A program made the translations under genes and the position numbers. A stretch of DNA of 64,000 nt from Lanius collurio (Eukaryota > Chordata > Aves > Passeriformes > Laniidae). The notes under the pieces are model-generated. The model saw only the letters and a list, made by a program, of their open reading frames with translations. It was not told where the DNA came from and ran no database searches. The stretch is taken from assembly GCA_020086605.1 (NCBI GenBank), contig JACBWW010000008.1:15831762-15895761 (forward strand). Reading direction: 5' to 3'. Positions 26,033 to 36,830 of the stretch are shown here, in pieces; positions within the stretch are counted from its first letter, which is position 1, and every line of letters starts with the position of its first letter.

Positions 26033-26950
26033 GCACCCAAGAAACAGCACAGCTGCCCAACTTCACTACATCAGGAGCTGCCGACAGGCAGGCCACTTTC
26101 TCATTCTACTTGTTCAATAACCTATCAGTGCCCCAGTGACAAAGACTTCAATCTCAGAACATAGAGAGAGGAAGGTGACAAGTGATACCACAATTCAAAG
26201 CAGTGCATGCACTTACATCAGACTCCCCGCACCTGACAGGACTCTTACACATAATCAACTCTCCAAATCACTCCACTCCTGTGTTTGTGCACCCATGTAT
26301 AATGTTTCAGACAAGACTGTATTCAGCTTCCCCTTCTATTTACAAGATTGATTCCAATTATAGGTCATCTTTGCTTGGCTTAGAGTTCTTTCAAATTAGA
26401 AAAATGGCAAGGGGTGAGGACACAGCCAGGTCTTCACATATCATAGGCATCTAAACATGCAGGAGACTCATGTTAATTAGTTTACTAATATTCCTTGCAA
26501 ATGAGCAGATGAACTCCTTGGTTTTACTTGTCTGAACAGAAAAACATGTCAAATCCTGTATCTGCTACACCCGAAACAAATCTTAGGAACTTGAATGTTA
26601 CACAACCAAGGAGCACCTAAAGTTAACATGAAGGTCTGTACCAAGCTAGGACAACTTGCAAAACTGAATGAGGAGGTAACTCATTAAGATCAACAGCCTC
26701 ATGTTCATCTCAAATAAGACTGCTATTTAAAAACAAAATTATTTTACATAGTGTAATTGAAACCCACACCATGAAAAGCTCCACACAGAACACACTACCA
26801 ACTGACTGAAGTCATCCTACAGAAACACTTTCAGTTTCCTGAATTTAATATTGGACATTAACTTTCTAATGATGTCCACTTTCCAAACACACAAATTAAA
26901 ATAGAAAGAGACTTTGCTGACAAGATAAGGTAAAGGCAACTTTAACATAT

Positions 26951-27010
26951 AGCTGGAATCAGATGATCTTCACAGCCCCTTCCAATATAAGTAATTTTAG
27001 GATTCTATGC
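26951..27010 (+). mobile_element. CR1 3'-tail fragment
   Basis: Plus-strand text AGCTGGAATCAGATGATCTT, then CCCCTTCCAATATAAGTA and GATTCTATG, follows the terminal 60 bases of avian CR1 (usual form gatgatcttt..., cccttccaac..., attctatg). It has one tail octamer. It is a very short, old fragment. Confidence 0.6.
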
Positions 27011-27715
27011 TTTCATGTCCCATGTAACATATAAGCCAAACCTAAGTCACTGACTTTTAAGTTTTACCTCCTTTAAGCTACAGGCACCAAAGCTCAGCAC
27101 AGGCCTACCTCCTAACAAGTAGTAACACTTCAATGTTTCCTTCACATATCTTTATCCTATTAAAACTTAGTCCTTTCTCTATATATATCCACAAATTTTG
27201 CAAAGACATACATATTTCCATTGGTAGCATTTAAAACAGCCTCTCCTTCCAGTGTTACTAAACATGCACCAGACTTTGCTGTTTGCCTTTTTTCATGTTC
27301 ACGGTATTAAGAAAATACGTTTATTACTGTAGTAAACACCATTTTATCTCTACAGATAAAGATGACAGAACAATATGATCAGAATTTCTGGGTGTAGTTG
27401 AATTTCCGAGAGCTAATCTGAATGATAGCTTCAGTAAAATCCACGTTAGAAACTTCAGAATCAAACCAGGACTTTCTCCAGTTTCAGGGAAATGCTTAAT
27501 CCTAATTATCTCTTTAAACAATCATTAAGCAATAAACAGATTAAAAGAATTTACTACAAACTTAATTCTTCACGCTTTCTTTAACAAGTCTTTCCAAGAG
27601 ACAGAACCAAAATCTTTTTCATTTCATTAGCAGCAAGACAGAATTCACTTAAAAAGAAATTTAAAAAGAAAACTAGATATTTTCAGGGCTTATTTTCTCT
27701 TTACAGCCAGAAAAT

Positions 27716-27738
27716 AATTTGCATTGATAATGCAAATT
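27716..27738. promoter_or_regulatory. Inverted pair of octamer (POU-type) motifs
   Basis: A perfect inverted repeat with 10-bp arms and a 3-bp centre: AATTTGCATT, GAT, AATGCAAATT. Each arm contains the octamer ATTTGCAT or its complement, the known recognition word of POU-domain factors. The motif is seen directly; any binding is inference. It lies in otherwise featureless sequence. Confidence 0.35.
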
Positions 27739-28348
27739 ACTGTTTATGCTGTTATTTCACATTTAGCATGATGGGACAGCACCACATTGCAGCAAAGGAT
27801 CTTGTCTTTCTCCCATTCCCCACCTCTCTATTTGCATAGGGGAAATACTGTCTACCAAGAAAGAACTGAAATTAATACTCATTTCATAAAGGCAACTTAA
27901 TTTCAGTACACTGTTGTGAAGAGTAACATTAAATCACAGTAGGTTTTGGTTTCACAATTAAATCCTATAGATGAGACACCAACACACTTGAAAACGCTCT
28001 CAATACAGTTTACCAAGGCAGCTTTTACTATTTCCTTGAGAAAATTCATATACGCAACATTTCTGCAAGGAAGGTTTATATTTTGCATACAAGCTATTTC
28101 ATTAAAAAATTTAAAGTCTAGTTCACAAAATTTAGTCTGCCCCAGTCGTGACAATGGGCAAGCTAGTTAGAGCTTAATCAGGTTGGCTGTGGCAAAAGGT
28201 GCATGACCAAAGGGATGTCAAGAGATCAATTTTCTGACCAGTTCTATAAGACTTGTTTCTACATGGATTTTTCACAAAAGGAAGAGACCAACACAACAGA
28301 ACTGAACAGTTTTGTGACACGATATTAATTTGTCTAAATCAAGCAACT

Positions 28349-28741
28349 GATGTACCAGACTATTGAGCAGGTATAATCACAGTTTGAAGGGTGAAGCAAT
28401 CTCATTTATCATCTATTCCTTCAACTAAGCAGTTACTGAAGCATATGCTTAAAGTTCTTTCACAAGTTATCACTTCTCTCTAGTTTAGATAGCACAGAGA
28501 ATATATGGAAAATCCCTTTTTTCATGTCTCTGCTTTCTCCCAATACTAAAGTTTTCTCCTGCACTTAGACTTCGAGAGACTTGAGGCTTTGCTCACCTTC
28601 CTTCTCTCCTTTTATATTTAGAGCACAGGTTTCATGTTTTCACTTTTTGGCTTTGGTTTCTTCCCTTCCACATCTAGCACCACAGTAGAAGTCCACCTCT
28701 CTTCTCTCGCTGTCATCTTCTTTGAGCTCCACTCAAGAGAA
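28349..28741. repeat. 393-bp duplicated segment, right copy
   Basis: Same-orientation copy of 25640-26032. The nine differences include G to T and A to G near 28580 and C for T at several sites; seven of nine are transitions. The outer flanks of the two copies share nothing further. The left junction begins GATGTACC and the right ends AGAGAA in both. Confidence 0.9.
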
Positions 28742-31700
28742 ACCAGAAACCCCACGATGGCAGTAACAGTAACTGACAATTACTCCCCTCTGCAGTCTTA
28801 GCCTCATTCTTGGAAACATGTAAAAAAAATTTTTTTTCCCCAATAATTATATTAAACCAACAACTTGTTCTAGTCTGAACATGCCTTAATATAAATTATT
28901 AAGAGTTAGGGACAGTAAATCAAGTACAGTATGAAGTCAGTTCAGAAGTACAGTTTCATTCACAATTCCAGTGAGGTTTTATCACTAGATTACAGTTTTA
29001 TTCTGGTACAATCCCTTGATCTCATCCCCTTAGCTGGAAAGCAGAACATTTGATTAAAAAGGAAGATAACTGAATTCAATCATATAGGACAGAATTAAAG
29101 ATGCCTGAAAGTTAACCTAGCTGGGATTTTTTTTATTAGTTTACATCAACAAGAGCCTATATTTCATTCAGGTTTTTTACTAAGAATTTAAAAACTAGTT
29201 TCTTTGGCCTTTCACACCTTACTCTGTATTTCCAGTGCTAGTAGAAATTACAAGTGCCCAAGTAAGAGCTGTAGTACATGATTAAAGCATTGCTATGATA
29301 ATATGCTTATCCTTGCACCATAATCATGATCCAAAAAAATAATTATCCCCAAGGTGAAACAATTCTGACTGTTAATTTCATATATAAGCTTTTAAGATGG
29401 ATGCACTCTTCAGGTATGCAACAGGCTCACAGATCAATTCAGCTTACTAGCAGAAATATATTACTAAATGTTACTCACAGTTGTGGGTTTTTCTTAAAAA
29501 ATACAAATTACCTGCAAAACACAGCATTAGCAGGTTATATAGATAAAACTTTCTGAGAAACCCCAGCTATTACATACCGACAATCATACGCCAAGATGGA
29601 AAAAAGGAGTAGCAGAAAGATTCCTAAGCCTTTGTATGTGGCCAAAGGCATAAGAGAAGTGCATGTTTCCCATGCACGTACATGTACTGGCTGACGCAAA
29701 CTACAGATTTACTAGTTTTTAAACCTCAGCTTTGAGCCCCTGTAGATGTGGGCGTTCAGCTTCTCAATGTTTACTGCCTGGAAGTAACATGATGAAGCCA
29801 CAGCAGCAGCATTACAAAGTGGACATTCGCTGCCCTCAATCCTGCTGCAAAATCCATGCTGCTCTGACTTGCTGCCACACTCTCCCAGCCACAAACTATA
29901 GTGGCTCTTCACCACCACCAAAGACTTTTTCACCCTATGTGTTATCAGAAAATGCCCTTGTGGTAATTCCCCCTTGTAGCTTGATCAAAGACTATTCCCC
30001 CTCTAGGGGCAGAGAAATTCATCTCAGAAACTATGACCTCAGCTCTGCCAGGCCGTCCAATCTTTCTGACAGCTTGCAGACACTGAATAATTTAAGCAGA
30101 CAATTTACACATTACAAGCTATACTAAGACTGAACTTCACATTTAAAGGTTTTCAAGAATTACACAAAATGTTTCAGAATACCAGAATACATAAAGTCTC
30201 CCTTTGTTTGACCTAGTGAACACTCACCTTGTATGTTGCACATAGAATAGCTACTAATACAGTTACAGTCCATTTTCCAGCATAGGGAAATGGCCCCAAG
30301 GACCAAGCAGAACATCCAGAATCTCAGTATCACCTGATTTAAGCAAGGCCAATTAGTACAAAACCAGGCTTGTCAGCACCCTACCACACACACACACCAA
30401 CAGTGCCCAGCTAGTGCATGGACAGAGGTGCACTGGATGTTTTCTGAAAGAAGACATTCTTCCAGATGCAGGAAAAAATTCAGCTCATTAGCAGTATTAT
30501 TACTCAAAGCCTGATGCTCCAAACATATAGGCTTCATTTATCAACAGAGGACCAATTTCAGAAACTACTCCAAAACAGAACATGGAAGCTTTATTGGTGC
30601 AACAGGACCTACATAATATAATATCCAGGAGCTAGCATAGACACTGTCAAATGTTGGAGGTAAAAGAGATTAAAATGTCAGTTGATTCTCTGATTATCCC
30701 GGACATAAAAATGAATCTCTGTGTTTATCCTTTCATTAATCCCAATGGCTATACACTTGTATCTAAGAATGTGAAACACCAGGACTGTTGATTTAAAGAG
30801 AGATGCAGTTTTATGAAAATTCAATAACCAGGTGTTATACTGTACATGTGTTATTTTCTGGTTTAAGCAGTGAGTTATTATTTCTAAAGAGGATAAAAGA
30901 AACAGAGGCATCATTTTCTTTCATCTCAAAAAGTACAAGCCCAACTGTCTACTTAATCAATAAATGTGCAATATCACCTCAGAGAGTGAGTTAGAACTTC
31001 ATGGCAACTACAAACCCCATAGCACAATGCAGCAGATTAATTTCCATGTTGGACCTGTCACTACAGTAATTATTTTCCCCAAAATACAACAACACTATCC
31101 CCAGGCACAGAAATAGGATTCTTTTCTGACCTGCAATTCCAAAAACAAGATGGTGTAACTTGCAGAGGACTAGAATGCATTCATTTGGAAAAAGATACAG
31201 GCAGACATAAAGTCATTTATAAAGTCATTTACAGTTTAGCATTATGACAAGAAATAACATGCACCAATAAGCACCAGGCTTGCTTCCAAAGAGCAACACC
31301 TTTCCATGAGACAAGGGGAACATTCCATTGAAGCATCGTAATCCCAAGCACAGGTAGACAAAAGCTGCAAACATCGCCAAGTCTCGGTCACCTTTTCCCA
31401 ACTCCTTAATAAAACAAGGGAAACAACAGATGCTCACACAGAACTGGCAACAAACACCTGAAGAGCTGGAGCACAGTGTCATGGCAACTTGCATCACCGA
31501 GCACAGGCCACTCTAAGCAACACCACAGAACAAAACAGAATTCAGGAGTAAGATACACACTAAGGGAACATCTTCCGCTGATAACTAACACTTGAGACAG
31601 CCTGTATGGAACGTGTACAGCAAATGATAATTGATGTAAGCAGCAGTGTGAACCACACGAGTATTATGCTAAGACATTCAGCTACTCTTAATTTAACAAC

Positions 31701-34700
31701 CCATGCAATTGTGTTAATAGAATATTCTTAAAGTACCTAAAAAGAACTGACACGCTATTTCAAAAGCTGTGTCTCAAACACAGAACTCAATATAGATCAC
31801 ACTGCAAGCCCTCTAAAAATTATAGTAAAATCTTAATTTATACCAAAGACTTTCACTATGTGGGAACTCAATTTTTTTTTTTAAAGTGGAATTGAAGCAA
31901 GCTATCTGACAAAGATTTTCATCAGCACTGTAATCAAGTGCCAATATATTTTTACTACAATAGCAACTCACAGGGAATGTGCAACAATACATCTCAATTA
32001 TGAAAACCCAGGCTAAACATCTGCTCTTATAAATTCACTTGGGGGCCAGTGGAGAATTGAATCAGGTTGGACTACATAAATTTAAAGCAGAGAAGTATTA
32101 GAGAACTTATTTTCCATTCACACTGCCAGATCAGCAGCAAGGACATTGCAGCTACAAACCTGCAAAAATTCTGCTTTCTACTACTAGCTATTATGTGTCT
32201 GCAAAAACTGAAGAAAAAAAAAAAAAAATCAAGCCACAAACCAAACCCTCACATGGCCCACAAAAAGGGTTCTTAGGAAATTATCTGACCAGCATTCATG
32301 TTTACCTTATTTATAACATTAACTGAAAAGCTGTATCATATATTACCTAGGCATTGCATACTTGATATCTTTCTCTAAGGTCTCTGATAGTGTTGCCTTG
32401 AAGCATAATGTCTAAGCTTTCATAGTGATTTGCTCTGTTTCTGCGACCACTTTTTCTCCTAGCCAGTGGTCAAGTACACACAATTTTAAATAAAAATTAT
32501 TGCTCCTAGCTTCTGCCAGACTAGAGAGTTGTCCACTATATTTAGAAGCATTACTTTTTTTAGGGTATTAGAATATCTCAAATTAAAACAGCTGTATGCT
32601 TGTTAAGGTAGAGCTGCAGTTTAAGAAAACTGATCAAGTGGTCAACTTACAAATACATTCATGAACAGATTATATAAATATGCATGTAACATTTAACTAT
32701 TTGGGAGCAGCAGCCAGTGAAGCAAGATGTCTGTGGAATAGTGTGAGTTAAAGAAATTGTAAGTCACTGAGACAACTGAGCTGCATTACTTTACAAAAAC
32801 TGCATGCTTTGATGATTATTCTACCCAATCCTGGATATTCAGGCTCACCACACTGAAATCTCAGGAACTTTCTATTTTAGTAGCTGTTTTTCTAATTGTC
32901 TTCTCTCCTCTCCCATCATCAAGCCTCCCATAATTAGAATGACAATAATGATTATTAAGAAATCATCAGCAAAAGAAGAAAAAAAAAAAATCACATATAC
33001 TCACATGCTACTTCAACAGCAGAGAAGTAGTCTCCTAATCTAACTTTGAATACAGACTGATTTCTATGTGTAGATCTGGCTCTCTTTTATATCAAACATA
33101 CCTAACATTAAATATCAGACACACACATAACACATTTAATCATTAATTCTAACACTATAATAGCTAACAAATTATTAAGAGTGCACATCGAATGCAAAGA
33201 GAAACAGGATACCTGTTAAAATACCTGACACCTGTCAAAATTTACCTTTTGACATTAACAGGAAAGAAGGGGAGCACATTTGTGTGGTTGCACCTCTTGA
33301 AATATCCGTATTTTTTTCTAACTGAAGAAGATAAATGTGTTAACAAAGTGGTCGTGACATTTCTGGTGTCACGTGCTGCTGCAGAGAGATCAACAAAGCA
33401 TGAACTTCAACTTGTCAGATCAAGAGAAGCCAATTTTTAAGTGTTACAGCTCAAAATCTGCACGTCTTAAAAACCGAGTTTAAACACTTGCTGTTAACAT
33501 GAACTTCCAGACCTCCTGCCTTTGTTCATCTAGTGTAATCCATCATGCAAGCAATCCAGTTCACTTCCATTTGGTTACACTGCCTGTAGGATTATTCCAT
33601 ATATATTGGAGATTCTGGATTAAACTATTTGTTGGTGCCTAAAACCAACATATCTTCTTCTCCAACTGACTCATCCTTCAGTGAATACCTAGAAACCTTT
33701 TTATCAAATTTTAACTTCCTAGCAACATAATATTAACAGTGTAACAATGCAAGGGGAAAAAAAGCCCAAAAAACTGTTATTTTCTGGCACTTGTGGAAAT
33801 TCAAGGTCTAAGCAGATAACTAGTGGTGCAAGACTGCAGTCTTACTGATGCCTGCTCTTAGGGCTTTAAAAGATGAGTATTTTAATGCTGTCACTGCCAT
33901 GTTTGAGAAACCTGCCACTAGCAGCATACCTTGAAATACTTCAGCTTTGAAATTACTTCAGAAATTAAAAGAAAAGGCACAGAGGTATATTTCCACCCCC
34001 TGCTCCCAAGTGACTTAATGATCAAACAAGTTCCTTACAGGCAGATGCAATACGGCAACAAGTACAATGGCTCAGAATATTTAATAATAATCTAATGTAG
34101 TGCATCATCAAAACAGAGAAGGAAAAGTAAGAAAAGCAAATCACACTATTTTCTCTGGCCTTCTAATTAATCTAGACAAATATTTAAAAAGTTATTTTGC
34201 TAACATTTGTGTGTAAAAAAAATAGATTACTGGATTCCAGCCATGGTTTCTTGATCATCTCCTACCCCAACATAAAATCTTGTCAGTATAAATTGCTTCA
34301 TAGCATCACATGGGACAAGCCTTTTCAGTAGCCATGTCTATGCATGTTTACAGTCTTCCAGTTTAAAGCCCTTACAGCATTTAAAAATCAGCTTCTCCAT
34401 TGATCCAGTATCACCCTAATGCCATACCTGAATAATCTGTCAGGATCTGATCTAAAGCAACCAGTCAAGATTCTCCTATCCAGACTTAATATCTCTGCAT
34501 CTCAAATTAAGATGTTACAAAGTCTGAGAAAAGCTTCTGATCATGGCTCCTCTCATAAGAGGTGAACAGAAATCTATGCCTAAGTCTGTAGGACGCAGTG
34601 ACGAACAAGATTAGTAAGAGGCTACACGTGATGTATTTTCTGCCTTCATTTGGAAAGCCATCCTGGAAGCCAGCGGAAAGCAGGCTCAGATTCCTGCAGG

Positions 34701-35729
34701 TTTATCACACACCCCTCCAACACACACACACGCATAGAAACTGAGTATCCAGCAGAGATTTTACGACCTCTAAAGCTATTAACTAGTGGTGACAGCCTGA
34801 ACATGCTGGGTCATCACCATTACTGTCAGAGGGTAGGCTAATGACGTGTTAACGACACGCTGTCCGTAGTTCATCTCCCTCCCTAGGTACAGGAGAAGCT
34901 CCACTACAGTGGTCCTCTCTACCAGGACATACTCACATATCTTAAAATGAGAGAGTGGGATGTTATGCAGAGATTAATCATATTTCCAGGCTCCAGGATT
35001 TTTGCATGCATTCCTGAGCCCTCCAAAGCCTGAACTTGGATTTCTAAAGCAGCATTTACAACAGACTTGTGAAGATAATAGAGATTAAAGATGCTTCTTA
35101 TTCTTCCACTTTGCTGAATCTAGCTATCCTGTCCACCCTGGAAATACCTTCAATTTTCTTGTCAATCAGCATTTCACCAAGTGATAGACAATCCAAACCA
35201 CAGTGACTCAGATAAAGTGGCTTGATTATCGAGAGAAATCCGTAACACTACAATTTTGCTCAGTTCTCGCTTAGGTAATGGTAGGTTAAGAAGGTGTCCC
35301 AAGGCTTTTTGATTTCAAATGTTCACTTGTTCTAAGAATTCCCATGTGTGGTCAAGCAAGAGACAACTTGAATATTTAACCAGAAGCAAATGAACAAGAG
35401 AGTTTTATTCCAGGAATATCACTGTTCCATTAGCCACTCATGCATATGAGCACATATGAAACACTTCCTATCTGCTGTGCATCACTAAGTGCCTTATGGA
35501 AAGAGGTTAGCACTAGGTGTATAACACACAGCAGTTGTTTGCACAAAGAGCAGTTCGGCCCCACTGTGAAATCGTCCACTTGATACTCGTTAGATAAAAT
35601 AGCTGGAACATGCATTCCACATACAATGACAGACTGAACTGTTAATGGGTAATGACTCAAAATAATAACTCAAAATATTACCCACTATTCACTATTGTGA
35701 ACAGTGGGTTTGTTGAAATGGAAATGGCT
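28742..35729. other. Unique non-coding DNA
   Basis: About 7 kb with no recognisable gene or transposon. A-runs lie at about 32214-32228 and 32981-32990, and short CA runs near 30390 and 34722. At 30228-30322 a stretch bounded by splice-like signals on the minus strand carries an open frame. Open frames such as 29732-30127 plus (131 codons) and 31225-31497 minus (90 codons) resemble nothing I know. Confidence 0.55.
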
Positions 35730-36595
35730 CGCTTAGGGGTGTGTAATGACAATCTGGTAAGACTGTCAAGCTGGTAAGACTGTGAGTGAATGATAGATAG
35801 GCTGTGAGTAAGACAGAAGCCAGATCCCATGGGGGCAGATGGTACCTCTTCTCCTACTAACCTACCCTCCCTTGCACAAACCACTGGGTTGTGGGCCTCT
35901 CCCTGCTTGCCCCAGGCAAATATCAGGACACTCCCTGTGGCCTGAGGGTGTTCATCTCTGCTAATGGGCCATAATGGGACTCTGCTGCATAATGGGACTC
36001 AACTGCACTGGTGTGTTGGGCAGCTGTGTTGTCTTAGGTGTCAAGGACTCCCAAAGTGTCTCATGATCCACAACACTACATCGCCCATTGTGAAGCTCCT
36101 GCCCTAGGGGAGATACCTGGGCATTCCCACCTCAACCTGAGTGAACATAAATCAAACGTATTTTGTGTTCCAGGGATTAGCATGGGGATTTTTCCCCAAT
36201 GCTTCTTCAGGACTTTGCTCACCAACTGATTGATCTGGTCTGCCACCACCTCTTCAACCAAGACTCTGCAGCAACCAAATCATAGTGCAGGGCCTACGGG
36301 TGGTGAGATACTCACACTCTGGTCCTTTTTCTCTTCCCTTCCTTTCCCTTGTGCACATTCTTGGGTGATGTTGCTGTGCTTTCATACTGCAATACTTTAT
36401 TGTTAAATTACTGTAGATAATAATAAACAAAAATGGCTACATATATGTTTTCCTTTGCAATCATTGCTCTATAATAAGCCATACAAATGTGTATCTACAA
36501 ACACTGATCATTTAGTGCCACTTTACTCTAACCCACCCCAAAGGATCAATTAACAAGAACCTGGGTTCCCTACACCTTCTGTGGTGGTTATAGCA
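35730..36595 (+). mobile_element. LTR of an endogenous retrovirus, plus strand
   Basis: The block contains short internal repeats (CTGGTAAGACTGT twice at about 35755-35790, and CATAATGGGACTC twice near 35970-36002), a CT-rich tract (about 36325-36350) and an AATAAA within ATAATAATAAACAAAAATGG at about 36420. It then ends TTATAGCA at 36595. Directly after it comes a primer-binding-site-like stretch. From memory, the text closely follows a songbird LTR family. The left end is not defined, because I found no TG end that pairs with TATAGCA. An 18-bp word at 36115-36132 also occurs in the LTR-like block at 3926-3943. Confidence 0.6.
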
Positions 36596-36830
36596 TTTTA
36601 TTGGCATCATGGACAGGATCCCTTGGATGTGGTGATGTGTGGTCCAAAGCTACTGAAGGGTTTTCCTCTGGTAATTAGTCGACCCCCAGAGGATGGTGGG
36701 GAAAAGGACATTGACCCTCAGTAGGTTGCTGAGGTAGTAGGGTACTACTGTCGAGAGTGAGTGAGGTGGTGGCTGTCCCTTCATGGCAGGTTATAACATA
36801 GCCATCAACTTCCCTTTAAGGACGGAAGGA
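36596..36830 (+). mobile_element. Retroviral leader remnant (primer-binding-site region)
   Basis: Five bases after the LTR end, TTGGCATCATGGACAGGATC (36601-36620) resembles the tRNA primer-binding sequence and leader of avian endogenous retroviruses, whose usual form is close to ttggcgtcac..acaggat. The following 200 bases (with AATTAGTCGACCCCCAGAGG and GACATTGACCCTCAGTAGG) look like the untranslated leader. No gag, pol or env reading frame follows; the sequence fades into unique DNA by about 36830. The element is therefore a truncated, inactive provirus with only its 5' end. Confidence 0.5.

Larger units (their letters stand above)
26033..28348. other. Spacer between the duplicated segments
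   Basis: About 2.3 kb of AT-rich sequence without a gene. It contains a CR1 tail fragment at 26951-27010 and a pair of inverted octamer motifs at 27716-27738. Confidence 0.6.

Noticed and set aside
32040..32095. Possible CR1 tail (AGGTTGGACTACATAAATTT)
   Set aside because: Only about 15 bases match the CR1 pattern, and no tail octamer follows.
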